DNA of 64,000 nucleotides from Undaria pinnatifida. Its lineage: Eukaryota; Sar; Phaeophyceae; Laminariales; Alariaceae. The notes beneath the pieces are model-generated. The model saw only the letters and a list, made by a program, of their open reading frames with translations. It ran no database searches and was not told the origin of the DNA. Positions 10,423 through 22,831 of the stretch are shown one piece after another (the first letter of the stretch is position 1; every line of letters begins with the position of its first letter). Location of the stretch: NCBI GenBank assembly GCA_012845835.1, contig JABAKD010000019.1, forward strand, positions 10,636,844-10,700,843, written 5' to 3'. Position numbers and translations under genes: made by a program.

Positions 10423-10889
10423 TTAAGAACACTCCTGTGACAAATTGGAGCAAAGGCTAATTAAGTACAGTGCCCCTATCTGTAGTGGGCAGTATATGGC
10501 TTTTAGTACGGCGAGGCATGCCCATTTTGGCCGTTCTTACGTACCGAATGCTCTTCTCATCTTGGGCGCACTACAAAAAAAAAATCCTTTGCCTCCTGGA
10601 AAAAACAACACAAACTCCATGTGTTCTATAGCCAAAAAAGCGAGCGCAGTAGTTAAAGGGTTGAATCGGAGTACTCTAGCGATACGGCAGCCATTGTCGC
10701 CAACGTAGCTCCGAGTAGCGCAGCGAAAGCGAAAATCGACGTCGGCCCATGGTGTCGTCCTCGCCCGATCACGCAAAACAATATATTTTGCGAACTATGA
10801 AAGGGCGACCCCATCAGAAAAAGCCTTCATGGTCTACAGGTACAAAACCAGAAATAATGCATACCGTCGTGTGCAGAGTGATTGCCTGA

Positions 10890-11095
10890 ACAATATTTGT
10901 ATCACCCTGTTGGCCCTGCTACTATTCATAGCTATCAATAGGATTAAGGAGATTCGCCGACCTATGTCGTTCATGAAGGCATACACACCCAACCCGTAAC
11001 ACCCACACGCGATCGGAGTATCACGCACATCTTGCGAAAGACGAGTTCCGACGAACTCCTCGACCTCACAGCTGCAGTGTACCTTATGGTTTCGC
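10890..11095 (+). repeat. Dispersed family E, diverged copy
   Basis: The order is CACCCTGTTG, TCGCCGACCTA, CGCGATCGGAGTATCAC, GACCTCACAGCTGCAGTGTA. This is family E with several substitutions. Confidence 0.7.
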
Positions 11096-11204
11096 CGGCC
11101 CGCAAGACCGTCGCCCCCCCCGCGATGTCGTGTCCAACGGGGCGAACGCTCCGGCCCGCCCTTACCCCGACCAAAATGATCACTGGTATGCATTAAAATA
11201 AAGA

Positions 11205-11360
11205 GTTGAGGGCAGTCGCCGATCTAAATCCTTCATGAGGGGATGCTCACACCTACCCCGTAACGCGCACGATCGGAGTACATATATGTCACACACAGCT
11301 TGCAAAGATGAGGTTCGACGACATCCTCGATCTCATAGCTGTAGTGTATCTTCATCTATG
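11205..11360 (+). repeat. Dispersed family E, partial copy
   Basis: It starts at GCAGTCGCCGATCTAAATCC and runs through CACACACAGCTTGCAAAGAT to GATCTCATAGCTGTAGTGTA. Confidence 0.75.
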
Positions 11361-11374
11361 TGACCAAACTTGGC

Positions 11375-11745
11375 TCAACGACATTGTTTGACAAAACTCA
11401 TGGCCTAAATAAGCACGACGATGTTGTTTACCAAAAGTCATGGTAAGCACAACGATACTGTTTTTACCAAAACTCATGGCCTTAAATAAGCACACCGATA
11501 TTGTTAAACAAAACGCTTGGCCTAAAATAAGCAAAACGATATTGTTTACCAAAACTCATGGCCTTAAATAAGCACAACGATATTGTTGAACAAAACTCAT
11601 GGCCTAAACAAGCACAACGATATTGTTTCAACAAAACTCATGGCCGTAAATAAGCACAACGATATTGTTGAACAAAACTCATGGCGTAAACAAGCACAAC
11701 GATATTGTTTGACAAAACTCAAAACCTAATTAACCGCAACGATAT
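11375..11745. repeat. Minisatellite, about 40-bp period, about nine copies
   Basis: AACGATATTGTTTACCAAAA then CTCATGGCCTTAAATAAGCA repeats with small length changes. The last unit degenerates after 11720. Confidence 0.9.
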
Positions 11746-12870
11746 TTGGTACTCCCTCAGTTGAGGACTTCTGTCAATGACAAAAGTCATAACAAAAGTC
11801 TACCACAAACGTATTCGCTAAAAAGTACTACTCGTACCGCAGCGCGCTCCTCCGGCGACATAAATGCCCCAACGTGGTGGTGGGGACTCGAGAGCGCATC
11901 ACAAATCAGAACTAACCGGACAACAAAGGCAAGAGGAACCAGAAACACGGTAAAGGCTTTGAAATGCATCTTCACAACGCTTAAAACTAAAACAGGGTGT
12001 TTGCACATTATTTGGAGGCGTTTTGGGTGAGGGGGAGGGGGGGGGGGGGGGGATGTGGACACGCCGAGTATCCTCCTGAAAATACGCCGAGTATCCTCCT
12101 GAAAATACGAACATCCTCAAGCTCCATACCAGTAAGAAGCCTTTGCGGTGTTTTCAACCAGCAAATCATACCTGATAATATTTCGACATTCAAAAATATT
12201 CGCACATTGTTTTCAGCCTTTCCAAAACGCGCGTCCAAGCCCGGACGGGTCGGGGATCCCTAGCCTGGGTTTTACAGGGTTGGCGTTGGGTTGGGCCGAC
12301 GCCCCGTCGTGGTTCGTGAAAAAACACACACAAAAACACACACCCGAAAAAAACACGCCACTTATAACATAAAAAACCCTACAAGTACATTTGGGACTTC
12401 TATCTTGTACCTGACCAGGTATGATTTCGTGGGTTAAGCGAAAGCGGCAAAATGCGCCAAAAAAAAAAAGCGGTACGGGGAAGTACGCACTGGTGAATAT
12501 CTTGCAGCGTTGCGGAGCAGTAAAAGCCCTTACCGGCCGGCGACCCCGAGGAAAATTTCTTACCACAAAAAAATGCACCATAGGCTGCAGGTTTTTTCGC
12601 CCTCTACGGCAGTTGAGAGTACGTTGGTTCGCCATTTATTGTCACAATTTTTCATGATATACGTGTACAAGGTACGACGGCATTTTCCATTCTTGTAGTA
12701 CGAGGTAAAGATCTCACAGGATAGTGAGCACCTGGCACCTGGCATACATACTGTTAATAGTATACCCTTGCGGGGACCTAGACGAAGCCACCAAAGAAAA
12801 GCTTAAAGGTGGCCTGGCCGCATCTAATTTCAACCGTTTACGTACGGTGAGCGATCGGAAACACGCGCAC
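11745..12870. other. No gene recognised
   Basis: A G16 run lies at 12037-12052 and a 23-bp duplication (CGCCGAGTATCCTCCTGAAA) at 12062-12107. CACCTGGCACCTGGCATAC is at 12729. Overlapping frames on both strands show no clear coding bias. Confidence 0.45.
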
Positions 12871-13185
12871 TTTCTTCCTCATCTCGTCCCTTCTTTTGTC
12901 TTCGCACTTTTTCTCTTCTCCTTCTCCCTCGCTAGACCTAACTCAGAGCCGGTGGGGGGGGCACTAAGCAGGCTCTTCTCACCCCTCCCCACGATGACGG
13001 AGTGTGCGTCCACCTTTACTTCGAAAACAATCCAGCTATTGCCTCCCCCGTCGACTCGCATCGAATCGGAATTGTCTCTTATCCACGCCGCCATGTACAG
13101 ACGCTGTTAGCGGTTGAATCCTTTCATTCTTTATTTTGGCCCCAAACTCAAAAGTCCGACCCACGTCCAATCACCACCATCACTC
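12870..13185 (-). mobile_element. SINE family B
   Basis: Read on the minus strand it runs from AAAGTCCGACCCACG complement at 13160 through CGACTCGCATCGAAT complement at 13055 to the AGCAGGCTCTTCTC complement at 12967. Confidence 0.7.
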
Positions 13186-13189
13186 TGTA

Positions 13190-13690
13190 ATCTACAGACA
13201 GTTGAGTGGATACCCGCGGCCATGTGAGTTCAGTTTGCACATACATTGGATCAGTTCACTAGTGCGCCTTGTTCGTATCGTGCGTGTTTAGGCGGGAAAG
13301 CGTACGAGTACTTCCGGGACGAATTTTTATTTCGTTTTGAATTTTCGGATCTTCCTAGGGCTCCAGCACCTTTGTGTAATAACCACGGACTCTAGATTGT
13401 TTTGAGAGAGTTAATGTGAGATAACGAGAACAGCAATCTACAATCTAGAACCCCACGACAGCCTCAAAACCCCTTTCGACACTGAATGCACGTAGTTTGT
13501 CCACACGGGTTTCAGGTTCAAAAGCGTTATACCTGGTAGAGTGAATACGCAACGTATGTCGAGTACTGCTGTATACTGTTATGCATATATATATATCTAT
13601 ACCATATCAAGTACATCATGCTGGGAGAGGGTTGTACTGCTGTATACCAGGTGTACAAGATAGCGCTCCTTGCTGTGTGGTCCGGGTACT
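13190..13690. other. No gene recognised
   Basis: It contains a (TA)n patch at 13588 and short stretches resembling the dispersed repeats (AGAGTTAATGTGAG at 13408; CACGTAGTTTGTCC at 13490). Confidence 0.4.
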
Positions 13691-13699
13691 ACCGGTTAA

Positions 13700-13784
13700 C
13701 CCTTTTATTAATAGCACCGCACTCCCGACATGGGGACAAAACACTTGGAGTTTGACTAGAAAAAACTCAGAAGTTGGAAATGGG
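13700..13784 (+). mobile_element. TTAA-flanked element, variant family
   Basis: It lies between TTAA at 13696 and 13785. The internal sequence CCGCACTCCCGACATGGGGA plus ACACTTGGAG matches 27330-27400, which lacks one TTAA. Confidence 0.7.
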
Positions 13785-14084
13785 TTAACGCCTGGGTGCT
13801 TCTTGGCGTTCGATTCGTCTCCGTTCCCCTCGCAAGCAAAAACGCCAGGAGACGGTCAGTCAAACAAAAACGTACCGCCGTCAAGAGTGTCAATAAAGCC
13901 AAGCGTTCCAGTCTAAAACCTTGTACTTCGGCGTCGGCCAAGGTTAATTATCGGGAAAGTTGCCGTCTGTCAAAGGTTGACAGCAGTGGCGACTCCTGAA
14001 ATCTTCGAAAGCAACTACCCCTGCCAAAATGTAAACGTCCCTGTACATTTTTTTTTTTTTTGCTCATCCCATGTATTATCTTCG

Positions 14085-14420
14085 CACTCGTATAATACTG
14101 CTGTGTTGTTTGTCCTTCTCCCTCCCTAGACGTACCTCAGATCCAGGGCCACCAAGCAGGCTCTTCTCCCCCCTCCCCACTACGGTACACGCCTCCATTT
14201 TTATCGCGACGACACTTGTGCCCTTTCTTCCCTCGTCTACTCGCATCGAATGCGCCTGCCTGCCCACGCCGCAAGGCGCTCTCAGCAGTTGATTCCTTTG
14301 ATGTTAGATTTTGGCAAATAAACTCAAAAGTCCGAACCACGTGAGATTCGAACCCCAGAACCACCTCTATTACTATGAATAGTAGCATTCGAGGCAAACC
14401 ACAACACCATTGAGGCGGCC
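14085..14420 (-). mobile_element. SINE family B with tRNA-like head
   Basis: On the minus strand the head has GCCTCAATGGTGTTGTGG (box A region) and GGGGTTCGAATCTCAC (box B). The body then contains the SINE-B markers down to 14110. Confidence 0.75.
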
Positions 14421-15405
14421 GATTGATGAATATGGTACAGCTAGTAGTCATAGTTTTTCTTCCTCTTCGTTTTTTGTTCTCTTCTTCCGTCCTTGCACGT
14501 AGTCCAGTGTGCTGGCTTGCTCATGTTCCGTCTCCGCATTCATTGCGTTCGGACGTCGCATGGCCAAACCATTTGTCTTTGGAATGCGTATCTCTGCTCG
14601 GTACTTTGTGACCACAGACCTCGTCTCTCTGGGAAAAGACATCGGCACGGACACTGGTTATTATGCCGGACGTACAATAGACGGATGGGTATATCAGTTT
14701 AAAGATAAGAGAATACACACACCAACAGGCAGTAGGTGGCCCCTTCTTGGGATCATATATGCGTCGGGGGGGAAAGGTCCCATATGTACCGGCGCCCCTA
14801 AACAAACGTGTTCCCTTGTTGAGATTTCTAGCACTCTATGCGGCGTTTTTCAAGCGGGCGGGCCCCTTACGAGGGACTTAAGTAAGTGTTGCGTCCATTA
14901 CATGGAACGAGGTCCTCTTTAAGTGGTGAAACACGCGGTGCGGAGAAGTTTGAGGTCCCTCACGTGCCGCTTTATAAATCGCGGGGTCACTGAAAGGGGA
15001 CTGCAGACTGTGTGCATAGCAACACAGCAGCACAACAGCAGCTGGTGGCATAAGCAGTACGACGCATACAAAGCCACAGCAGCACGAGCTCGGGGATCAT
15101 GCGTACCTGCTTCATACAGCACGTCTGGCGCTGCATTGCCAAACCCTCCGTTGTGGGGTTGTTGTATTTCCGACATACTATGTCTTTGTCCGGTACTTCG
15201 TGGTCACAGAGCTTGCTGTGCCTCGTTAGGAAGAATCAACACGGGCACAGGACGTGCGGGATGTCGCCGGGTCGAAACGAGAGCTCAACGCGAAGCACAC
15301 ACCCATGCCGTCGGCTATGGCAGCAAGAAAAAAAGGGTTACGTTCTCAGCACATCTTCCCAAAATGTCCTCATTTTCCTTCTTAAAAACGTCATTTTCTT
15401 ACCGC
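14420..15405. other. No gene recognised; repeated pieces
   Basis: GGTACTTTGTGACCACAGACCTCGTC at 14600 resembles GGTACTTCGTGGTCACAGAGCTTGC at 15190 and a stretch near 7870. A dispersed repeat, not an exon, therefore explains the open frame at 14509-14922. Confidence 0.45.
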
Positions 15406-15610
15406 CAATCCCCTAACCCCTCCCTACACCAACTCCACGTAAATTGTAGCACTGGATAGCGTCCGCAATTGCGTTAAATCGACACACGACGTGTATGAAA
15501 ATACGTGGAAGTGCGGTGAGCTTCAGCTTTATTATCCCCCATCCGCCGGAGGACCAAAAAAGAAGAAAAAAATGTAAATTATTCCCAAAACGGGTTTCCA
15601 GTTGCAGAGA
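15405..15610 (-). mobile_element. Old TTAA-type element split by a SINE-like insertion
   Basis: CCCCTCCCTACACCAACT with CACGTAAATT (to 15445) and ATTCCCAAAACGGGTTTCCA (from 15580) are the two halves of the element's core, separated by 15446-15573. Confidence 0.7.
15446..15573 (+). mobile_element. Short retroposon insertion with 7-bp target duplication
   Basis: It is flanked by GTAAATT at 15439 and 15574. It begins TAGCACTGGATAGCGTCCGC, which resembles a tRNA D-arm/box A. It ends in an A-rich tail AAAAAAGAAGAAAAAAAT. The 128-bp length, tail and target duplication fit a SINE. The sequence differs from families A and B. Confidence 0.6.
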
Positions 15611-18200
15611 GGCGGTCCCTTTCTTACCGTCGCGGTATTAGCTCATACATTACCATGTCCTACCAGGTGCCAGGTATGCCAGTATCATACACCGGTATAC
15701 TTTGTACCGGCAAACACTTGCGGACTCCAGCAAGCATGACGCGAACGAGTCATGCGTCATCATCGTCGCGTCATCACCAACGGGAAAAAAAAAATCAAAG
15801 AACGAACAACCAAACGCGCCGGCGACTATCACGGTTTCTCTCCGTCTTACCATATTAGCGAAGGAAGCGCCCATTCCTACAACAACGCATATCCTGCAAT
15901 AGCCGCCGGGCGGACACGCTCACCCTCCGAAGCGGAGCACGGGGGGGATGGGGGGTAGCTGGTGGGGGGAGAGAGCGGGGATACTTGTGTTTATCATGCG
16001 TAATCGTAGCGGTAAGAAACTAGACTCTTGCATTCCTGTAGTGCGGGGGCGGAGCATGCCGGGTGTTTACGGAGCATGTCGACGTTGATTGCACCAAGCG
16101 CGAAGCGCTGTGGGGGTGCTCGGCGAGTTGGAAGAGAGGCGAGTTGCATATCTAGTTGCATCATACCGCGGGGGGGCATGGGAGAGAAAGAACGAAGAAA
16201 AAAGAAATGTCAACCACCACCAAACTACTGACGGTATATACCGGCATATTCAAAATTCCGTGTTTCATCTCCACTTCCCAGTACCGAGTACTCTGTCGAC
16301 GAGGCTGTCGACTACAATGATCCCATCTTACACAGAATATGACTGCCCGCGCTGCTGCTGTCACGAACGCGAGAGAAAGGAAGAATAAGTGGCAACAAGC
16401 CATAAACCTCAAAACCAGAAAAATCACTGCTAAAAATGAATAGCAATCAAACAAATCAGTCAATCAACTTGCGAACCAAAAAGCGATAAAAAGCGGGATC
16501 CGTGCCTTCCGTGCCCCCAAAAATAAAAACAACAAACACCCCAAAAAAGGCCAAACGTAGGCCCCAAAATATCACAAAATCAGGCCCACAACTGCTATTC
16601 TTCGTGGCGTAATTCACTAAACACAAGAGAAAGTAAAGTCACCGCAACATTTTATCATTGACCGCAAACATCACACCCGCATATATACCACACTAAATTA
16701 GCGCTTTTCTTCGTGGCGGGCCTCACTATAATCAAGTCAAATAAAGTCACCGCAAGTTTTTTTTGCTACTGCAATGGTCCCACACGAATTTCAAGCGGTT
16801 TGTCTCTCCAAAACGCGGGGATTCACTTGCATAACATATGATAAATAACGGCACCTCCGTTTCCGGGGTCAAAACCCGAAACATCTGTTGGAATTACTAC
16901 TGGCATACGACGACTCGTTGGAATTGTTACTGGCATAAAGCCACACTATTTCCAAGTAGCTTTCCGCGCGAAAAACAAGGCTTCGCGCGAAAAACAAGGG
17001 TGCAACCCTGCAGGGGCTTCAGGGGGACAAAAATTGACCAGTAAAACTAACGATTGCAGCATCCTTCATTCACACCAGGCAAACCGGGGTGCTGGATTAG
17101 GTGTCGAAGATTTTACCGCTGTCCAGCTCCAATGCAAGCACCCGTAAGACACGCGCATAGCTTGCTTGCACTGCTGCCGTGCGCTGCATGCTCGGACGAA
17201 GGCTACTTACTATGTAGGGGGTTCAGCTTTGGGGCAGTGGCTCGGGTTCATTCGCGAGAGTGACGCCCGTGTTCCGTTGTGGTGGTAATAATTAAATGCT
17301 TTGTGCTACTTGACTCCGGCGATATGAATCCACGATGGAATGGTGAGCTACGCTGCGCCGCATAAACCGCCGAAAGTAGTTTTGGTAGGTGTGATACACA
17401 GCAGTCACTCGCGCGATTTTCTCAAACCCGGTACCTCGTAGTGAAAAAGAGGGCGCTCTCCCTGACCTCAGCCTAGATCCTCGCACCGTAAAAAGGACGC
17501 GCTTATTCTTTGAGTTGTCGCTCATAGCATGCGGGCTTCAAAAGGAAGAAGCGGTTAAATAACTTCCCATGACATGACGGGAAATAGAGCCCCAGCGAGC
17601 CTCAAGAGGCGACGAAGGACGCCGCACCAAACACAAAAATATTCGGCAAAAAACCGACAGCAAGCAAGGGTACCGTTCCTACCCACCCCTCTGCTGCCCG
17701 GGGAGGTGGCAGTGGTGAGCGGCACACGACGATAAGGCACACTTTTGTTTGCCGTTTGTTTTAGCGTGCGTACGTACGTGCTTTCTGGGAGGACCTCAGC
17801 CTTGATTGTTTCTACTGGGGGAAAATCCCACACTCTAATCCCAAGTAGTTTGTTCCCATGAAACGTGCGTACGGTTCTGAAAGGACTCGTTAAAGGGGAA
17901 ATAAGTTTGGAAAGAAATGGCGATTACGGCATGGGACAAACCCCAAGCAACCCGGGCCGCTGCTGAGGTTGCGGGAAGTAGCGGAGCTATCAGCTATACA
18001 CGCTGCAAGGAGACACCAGATACGCACGTACGGTACTACAGTGCGGTGCTCGATTTAAGAGCCCGTTGGAACAGGCCAGTATTACCGCTATTGTCTTCGT
18101 GCCACTCTTATCTCAGGGTAACCGACTATTGTAGCATGATACTATTAATGCCAGGTGTAGAGAGCGATACGCTGTGCTCTCCACGAGAAATAGACGGTTG
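15610..18200. other. No gene recognised; duplicated segments and repeat fragments
   Basis: About 115 bp are duplicated at 16565-16765 (CTTCGTGGCG, AAAGTCACCGCAA). TTCCGCGCGAAAAACAAGG is doubled at 16962-16999. At 15995-16135 lies a minus-strand fragment of the 513-bp repeat found at 53500 and 54698. TTTGTTCCCATG at 17848 is a core unit of the TTAA-type elements. Open frames of up to 100 codons lack consistent support. Confidence 0.5.
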
Positions 18201-18335
18201 ATATAACCGTACTTGATAATATCCTTAATGAGGACACACAACTCGTAATGCGCGCGATCGGAGTATCACACACAGCTTGCAAAGATGAGTTTCGACGAAA
18301 TCTTCGATCTCACAGCTGGAGTGTATTTTCATTTT
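18200..18335 (+). repeat. Dispersed family E, partial copy
   Basis: AATGAGGACACACAACTCGT, GCGCGATCGGAGTATCACAC and GATGAGTTTCGACGAAATC run in order to a T-rich end. Confidence 0.85.
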
Positions 18336-18344
18336 TCATCATAT

Positions 18345-18525
18345 ATAACTGATAGCTACACCGTAGTTGCAAGGGGAGTCGCCGACCTATATCCTCAATG
18401 AGGACACACAACCCGTAATACGCGCGATCGGAGTATCACACACAGCTTGCAGAGATGAGTTTCGACAAAACATTCGATCTCACAGCTGGAGTGTATTTTA
18501 ATTTTTATAATATAATAACAAAACA
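18345..18525 (+). repeat. Dispersed family E, second tandem copy
   Basis: It begins TAGCTACACCGTAGTTGCAA and repeats the preceding copy with about 90% identity by eye, so the two are in direct tandem. Confidence 0.85.
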
Positions 18526-18729
18526 GTTTTGGCTGCCTGGGCCCCAACATGACTACAGCGGGTACCCCGATTTAAGAGCGAAGCAAAGCACCCCGTGACA
18601 AACCCCCCAAAAAAGCTCTGCTTAACTAACCATCGCTCTTATCTGTTGGACAATAAATTCCTTCTAGTGTGGCGATAAATGCCGATTCGACCGCTCACAA
18701 CTCCCGAATGCTCTCTTATATTGGGCGCC

Positions 18730-18816
18730 CAACGCCTTTACAACTGGAAACCCGTTTTTGGAGACAAGTTACTTGAAATTAGGATAGGGAGACATTTTAG
18801 GGCCTTGAGAGGATAA
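18730..18816 (+). mobile_element. TTAA-type MITE, degenerate
   Basis: AACGCCTTTACAACTGGAAA and GTTACTTGAAATTAGGATAG match the family. Both TTAA borders have mutated. Confidence 0.65.
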
Positions 18817-18819
18817 ATC

Positions 18820-19612
18820 GGGGCACGCACCTACCGCTTGTTAAACCATTAGCATGGGGATATTTGGGGGCTTCGAAGAGGTGAAGTCGGGGCGCACCCA
18901 GTACATATATAACCTTCTGGGTGGCATGCGGTGTAGTCGGTTTTTCAGAGCGAGTACTCGTATGCGACCTACGTACCAGCATGGACCTGGCACGTCGTAG
19001 GCCGACTCCCGATTTCACTTTGTTATGTTTTTCTGTCGGAGGCGTGAATTGCGTCAGCTATGATACATGTGTGTACCACACTTTTTGGTCTTTTTGTGTT
19101 TTTATCCCTGGGGTATTCCTCCACTACAGAGTGACTGGAGCCTGTCACGTGACCACAGACTTGATTATGCGAGTTAATGTGAGAACAGCGAACAGCAACA
19201 ACCTTACACCCTTTCGTGATTTCAGAGAGGAAAAAATACTTCGAAATATACGGTTAGTACTACAGCAGTAGTAATACTATGTTCGCTTCGGCCACAAGAA
19301 GCAGCCCCGGGTGCGATGTGGAGGATGCTGTGCGGCCAAAGTTCAGCACAGGAAGATATGTTATACAACACACTCGCAGCACGATGCTTGGCTGCGAAGC
19401 CTCACGCTTTTTATCGACGATCGATAAGGCTGGACTGTCGTTTTGAGGTCGATATACGATAGATATATCAAGGACCCAGGGATAAAAGTTGAAACCTGGA
19501 AACCGTTATTTCCACCCATCGACATGCAGCACACCTGAGGGATTCTTCCCCGCCAGAGCGACTGGAGCCTGCCTTGTGACCACCGACGTGATCATTATGC
19601 GAGGTGATGTGA
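18820..19612. other. Two copies of dispersed repeat I; no gene recognised
   Basis: Repeat I lies at 19110-19200 and again at 19530-19615 in the same orientation, sharing GTGACTGGAGCCTG and ATGCGAG(T/G)T(A/G)ATGTGAGAAC. Confidence 0.6.
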
Positions 19613-19725
19613 GAACCACAACCACAACAACCACAACGACAACAACGACAACAACAACAACAACAACAACAACGACAACGACATAACAACGACAACCTCA
19701 ACAACAACAACAGCAACAACCCAGC
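19613..19725. repeat. ACA/ACG trinucleotide repeat
   Basis: This is an imperfect (ACA)n with ACG interruptions, just 3' of a repeat I copy. Confidence 0.95.
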
Positions 19726-19874
19726 GTTTGTCATGATATTTCATCGTAAAGAGGGATATGAGCTCTATATCTGTGGTCACAACCTAATAAAAACAAAAAC
19801 TTTGATCTTCCTGGTACCTGGCAGTCATAATACTCTGTATCAGCTGCTCTGCTGCTCTGTATCATATAAATGCT

Positions 19875-20120
19875 CTCAGATTTTGTCCCCCTCAAAAACG
19901 GGTTTTATAGTTTCCGCTAACAGATTGGTTGACATCACCCTGTTGACCCTGGTACAAGCTACTCGTACACTGCTGTAGTTTCAAGGGGAGTCGCCGACCT
20001 GATATCCTCAAGGAGGATACACCCCCAGTAATACGCGCGATCGGAGTATCACACACAGCTTGCAAAGATGAGTTTCGACGAAATCTTCGATCTGACAGCC
20101 GGAGTGTATTTTTATTCTTA
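19875..20120 (+). repeat. Dispersed family E, near full length
   Basis: It includes the 5' part CAGATTTTGTCCCCCTCAAA, the middle CACCCTGTTGACCCTGGTAC and the 3' core AAGATGAGTTTCGACGAAAT. Confidence 0.85.
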
Positions 20121-20504
20121 TTCGGTGCTATAATACGAGAGACAAGCCTGGCATATGCCAGATACGATAAATGAACACCTGGTCTATATAGACATGAGCC
20201 AGATACGAGATAACACAAGCCAAATGTACTCAGTACGAAACGCAGAATGACGTACCTGGTACGTATGTATCACAGCACACCTGGTATGTACAAAAACCAA
20301 AAGTGCTGGCGTCCCCGGTGTTTTAGTGTTATTAATAGTGTTGTTTTCATATTAATAGTAAACGGTTTTCTTACGCAACGACGTCAGTACACCCAGTGTC
20401 CGTGCTGATTCTTCATCCTAGAGAGATCCCAGGTACAAATTTCCGTGGTCACACGACTACGAGACAGAGTAAACCAAACAATCGCAGACCTCGTTGAAGC
20501 AAGT

Positions 20505-20720
20505 GAAATCCTAGTGACGGCCTACACTAGCAATGAAAACTTTGTACAAAAACTATATAAACTAAGGTAGATTTCGCGAATTTAATCAATCGCAGTTATT
20601 AGTCAAGGCACGGCAAGTGCAATGCTAGTGGCGGTCTACAGGCAGTAGTAGCAGTAAAAACTTCGCAACTATGTAGTAAGGTCGATTTCACGAACTTGAG
20701 CCGCCCGAGGCTTTGTCTAC
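20505..20720. repeat. Direct duplication, about 115 bp
   Basis: AAGTG(A/C)AATCCTAGTG...GGCCTACA and TAAGGTAGATTTCGCGAA recur with substitutions. Confidence 0.75.
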
Positions 20721-20756
20721 GCGAAAATTGAAAAGCACATAGCGCCTGCGATAAGG

Positions 20757-21090
20757 CGGTCGCCCCGGTGGTCTAATGGTTACCCTCGAATACTACTGGA
20801 GTTGATTCTGAAGTTGGAATCGCAGGTGAGTCGCACTTGCGAGTTTATTTGCAGAAATCAAAAATCAAAGGAATCAACTGCTGAAAGCGCCTTGCAGCGT
20901 GAGCAGGCAGGCGCAATTCAATGCGAGTCGACGAGGGAGAAAGGGATGAGGTCTTCTCGCCATAAAAAAATGGAGGCGTGTGCCGCAGTGGGGAGGGGGG
21001 AGAAGAGCCTGATTACGAAGAGACCCTGGATCTGAGCTCCGTCTAGCGAGGGAGAACGAGAAAATAAAAAGTGCGCGAGATAACAGATGG
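20757..21090 (+). mobile_element. SINE family B, full length
   Basis: The head CCCCGGTGGTCTAATGGTTA is a good box A. The box B (GTTGGAATCGC) is worn. The body follows SINE-B order through ATGCGAGTCGACGAGGGAGA to the GGATCTGAGCTCCGTC block and an A-rich end. Confidence 0.8.
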
Positions 21091-21117
21091 TATGAGCACA
21101 AGAAAAAAATCAAGCGA

Positions 21118-21305
21118 TGTCTGTGCTCAATTCGACGCGAATCGACGAGGGAACAATTTGTTTTCAACTTGTTTTTTTTTTCGCGGTAAAACTGAATACA
21201 TGCACCACAGAGTGGGGAGGGGGAATAGTGCCTGATATGTGACTCCGGATCTGAGTTACTACGCAAAAGGGAAGACAGCAGGAACGGAAAAAGAAAGAGA
21301 CAAAG
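21118..21305 (+). mobile_element. SINE family B 3' part, tandem to the previous copy
   Basis: It starts inside the body at CTCAATTCGACGCGAATCGA and ends after GACTCCGGATCTGAGTTACT in an A/G-rich tail. Confidence 0.75.
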
Positions 21306-22830
21306 GGCAAAATGCAGGAACCCAAGAGAAAGGCAAGAAGAGCAACAACAAAACCTGCCCACCGGCGAAAAAGAGCTTATAGAACGACATGCTGCTGCTG
21401 TATGTATAGCACAGATACGAATTATCGGTACAAAATTGTTCGGCGCATCAAAAACTTGAAAAAAGAACACGCGCCGGGGTCCCAATTTCCAAGTCTCAAG
21501 CCTCAAAAAGTCCCAACGACGTCCCAACCGCTTCGCCGGAAATAAAGGCGGAGGAACGTGGGTACAAATATAATAAAAAAAAAGTCAGGTTGGGGCAAAA
21601 AAAAACTAGCTGGCTGGCTCGTTCGCTCCTGCTGCTACCACATGAGTAGGAAAAAGGGCTGATCAGCTAGGAACAACACGCCTGAAGCAAAGCAACGAAC
21701 ATGACATCCGGCCACCTATCATATCCACTCCCTGCTATGTATGACACCTGGTAACAGTTTGGCCTCGTCTAAATAATATATAACAAGGCAAGCATGACCC
21801 GGGAGGGGAAGCAAGCGTACGTACACGAATATTGACAAAGGCGTCAACGCAGAAACACAAGTGGACCTCAACGTCAACGCGCAAAGATACGAGTACACGC
21901 AGGATTCAACGCAAACACAACGTATTGGTATTGATAGTCGCAATTACTCCCTGAAATATCGTGTAACATAATAGTTGGCTCGTGCATACATACTCAGCAT
22001 TCAACACCAAGTTTTTCCAATAGATACCAGGTACAATACGTGAGGGGATAGGTTCAGAGGTCAGAGTGGATGCAGCCATGTGGTCCAGCATCCTGGAGAG
22101 ATTGTGTTTGATGTTGATCATCATGATCAACAGCGATTTTGATCAACAGCGTCATGAGCATGAATGATAACCAACCAGAAATATATTTTCCTCCCTTTGG
22201 CCACGCCTGCAGGAAAAAATGTAAACTCATCACGTAACAGGAAAGGAAAGATCTGATGTACAGAGTTCCTCTATGGCGCCTATTGAGTAATGCCGTTTGC
22301 CCGCTATACGAGTAGTGCCTGTGAAATCGATTTGGCACAGATAGGAACAACCAGTAGTGGCAGCATATGGAGTAGTAGTGCCGGTTGCCGCTATAATGCC
22401 GACATTTCCGACTACAAATAGCACACACCGGCGCTATAACGGGGCCGCTCCTGCTCTGCCTGGTATGGCATTACTAAAACGGAATATTTTATGACAGCGG
22501 CAGTCTATATCTCAGGTCTGGCGTCTGATCACTGATCAGTAATAAATCCAAACAAATCGATCGCGCCATCGGCCATCGGGGTAATTGGGTAAAGAACCGA
22601 ACATCGTCGTGCCTCGAATAGAATCCGCACAACAACGTATTATACATACACGCTTGCTGCGACTAATGTGACTAAGGGCGGGATGGAACGGGACAGGCGG
22701 CGCGCAATTGTGGCGGTGGGATGGGACTAGCCAGGGAGGGAGAGGGAGCGGAGGAGATGCCTCCGCATTGCTCATGGACCGGCTCTTCTTGGGCATGCAC
22801 AAACTGACTCGTTGTGGTATACCAGGGATA
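21305..22830. other. No gene recognised
   Basis: It contains TACCAGGTACAATACGTG at 22025, AACGTCAACGC-type short repeats at 21835-21880 and GATCAACAGCG twice near 22115. Overlapping frames on the minus strand (up to 124 codons) show no signal of selection visible by eye. Confidence 0.4.
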
Positions 22831-22831
22831 C

